Positions 6,740 to 7,021 of a stretch of DNA of 7,021 nucleotides are shown one piece after another. The position numbers and the translations under genes were made by a program. Below the pieces are notes generated by a model. It searched no databases. It saw only the letters and a list, made by a program, of their open reading frames with translations, and was not told the DNA's origin. The stretch spans positions 1 to 7,021 of the forward strand of contig QMOF01000121.1 of NCBI GenBank assembly GCA_003650185.1. The letters run 5' to 3'. Each line of letters starts with the position of its first letter. Position 1 is the stretch's first letter. Source of the DNA: Chloroflexota bacterium. GTDB taxonomy: Bacteria; Chloroflexota; Dehalococcoidia; UBA2247; RBG-13-53-26.

Positions 6740-6746
6740 CCTCCTT
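6740..6746 (-). promoter_or_regulatory. Shine-Dalgarno AAGGAGG fixing the GTG start of the crotonase gene
   Basis: On the minus strand AAGGAGG is followed by AGATA and then GTG AGC TAC AAG. The spacing of 5 bases is near ideal and supports the GTG over the upstream in-frame TTG. Confidence 0.85.
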
Positions 6747-6801
6747 GATCTGATGTGTCGCTGGCCGTGATGAGCCTCTTCCGCTGTGCGGCGTCGCCTC
6801 C

Positions 6802-6830
6802 ACCATAGGGCTGGAGACAGAAGGTGTCAA
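6802..6830 (-). promoter_or_regulatory. Sigma70-type promoter TTGACA-17-TATGGT for the crotonase gene
   Basis: On the minus strand a consensus -35 TTGACA (6825-6830) is followed by exactly 17 bases and TATGGT (6802-6807), a four-of-six match to the -10. Transcription would start near 6795, giving a leader of about 60 bases to the GTG at 6734. No operator-like palindrome overlaps it, so regulation is not evident. Confidence 0.68.
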
Positions 6831-6887
6831 GACGAAGGGCAGCGTGCCCGGCTAAGGAGCGGGTCAGCCCGTTGGCCGACAGGTGGA

Positions 6888-6916
6888 AGACATCCTGCCA
6901 GGAGCGCCTGATGTCT
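6888..6916. repeat. Imperfect hairpin AGACAT...ATGTCT
   Basis: AGACAT (6888-6893) pairs with ATGTCT (6911-6916), and the inner CAGG (6899-6902) pairs with CCTG (6907-6910) around AGCG, leaving a 5-base bulge on the left arm. It abuts the next palindrome and may be part of the same element. Confidence 0.5.
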
Positions 6917-6917
6917 C

Positions 6918-6969
6918 CTGAGCGCAGCCAATGGGCTGCATCGCTCAGATTCTTCGCCGCCCTCAGAAT
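6918..6969. repeat. Compound inverted repeat resembling a dispersed intergenic element
   Basis: CTGAGCG-CAGCC (6918-6929) pairs with GGCTG-CAT-CGCTCAG (6934-6948): 12 paired bases around AATG with a CAT bulge. It is followed directly by ATTCT (6949-6953) and AGAAT (6965-6969), with CTTCGCC-type sequence between them. On the minus strand it reads CATTCTGAGGGCGGCGAAGAATCT. From memory, similar strings recur between genes in many Chloroflexota and other genomes; that link was not tested here. Confidence 0.55.
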
Positions 6970-7021
6970 GCCATCGCCTGTTAGGAAAGCCTTGCCAGGC
7001 TCTCCCGTATCCGCTTTGACA

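Larger units (their letters stand above)
6735..7021. other. Region upstream of the crotonase gene at the right edge, apparently non-coding
   Basis: These bases contain the crotonase leader, its promoter and the two palindromic elements. On the minus strand one frame stays open from the right edge through this stretch into the crotonase gene, but it has no recognisable domain and part of it is simply the translated inverted repeat. No tRNA or other RNA gene was seen. An incoming gene remnant beyond the edge cannot be excluded. Confidence 0.5.

Noticed and set aside
6436..7020. A minus-strand frame open from the right edge into the crotonase gene.
   Set aside because: It would overlap the crotonase by about 300 bases, contains the translated inverted repeat, and shows no recognisable domain.
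1..7021. CRISPR array, tRNA, rRNA or insertion sequence.
   Set aside because: No regular short repeats with unique spacers, no tRNA cloverleaf, and no transposase or terminal inverted repeats with target duplications were found. The regular repeats seen are protein-domain repeats.

Overview
The window is GC-rich and gene-dense, with four protein-coding genes in the order + / - / + / - and two convergent junctions. It looks like a bacterial chromosome or metagenome contig. The gene types suggest a Chloroflexota (Dehalococcoidia-like) or similar bacterium: a giant IPT/TIG-like repeat surface protein, a LACTB2-like metallo-hydrolase, a crotonase and an intergenic repeat of the CATTCTGAG...CGAAGAATCT kind. 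This placement is inference from recalled family patterns, not proof.

Layout. Positions 1-4146 (+) hold the 3' part of a very large secreted or surface protein, open at the left edge. It has 16 consecutive ~79-residue Ig-like (IPT/TIG-type) repeats, preceded by half of another, and ends in 26 uninterrupted collagen Gly-X-Y triplets and a five-residue tail. A perfect 13-bp-stem hairpin (4175-4203) separates it from a convergent Qac-type small multidrug resistance (SMR) transporter (4209-4535, -), which starts at TTG behind a full Shine-Dalgarno. A 260-base divergent region (4536-4795) carries an imperfect palindrome and an extended -10 promoter for a metallo-beta-lactamase-fold hydrolase with a winged-helix-like tail (4796-5845, +). 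This converges on a crotonase-superfamily gene (5907-6734, -) with a strong Shine-Dalgarno and a TTGACA-17-TATGGT promoter. The right edge (6735-7021) appears non-coding and holds a compound inverted repeat resembling dispersed intergenic elements.

The genes do not form one operon and no shared pathway is evident. The repeat protein is likely a long extracellular stalk. The SMR protein exports cationic compounds. The hydrolase and crotonase look like independent metabolic genes. The most unusual items are the IPT-repeat/collagen fusion with its exact internal 77-bp duplication, the higher-order duplication pattern among the Ig-like repeats, and a crotonase lacking both glutamates of classical enoyl-CoA hydratases.
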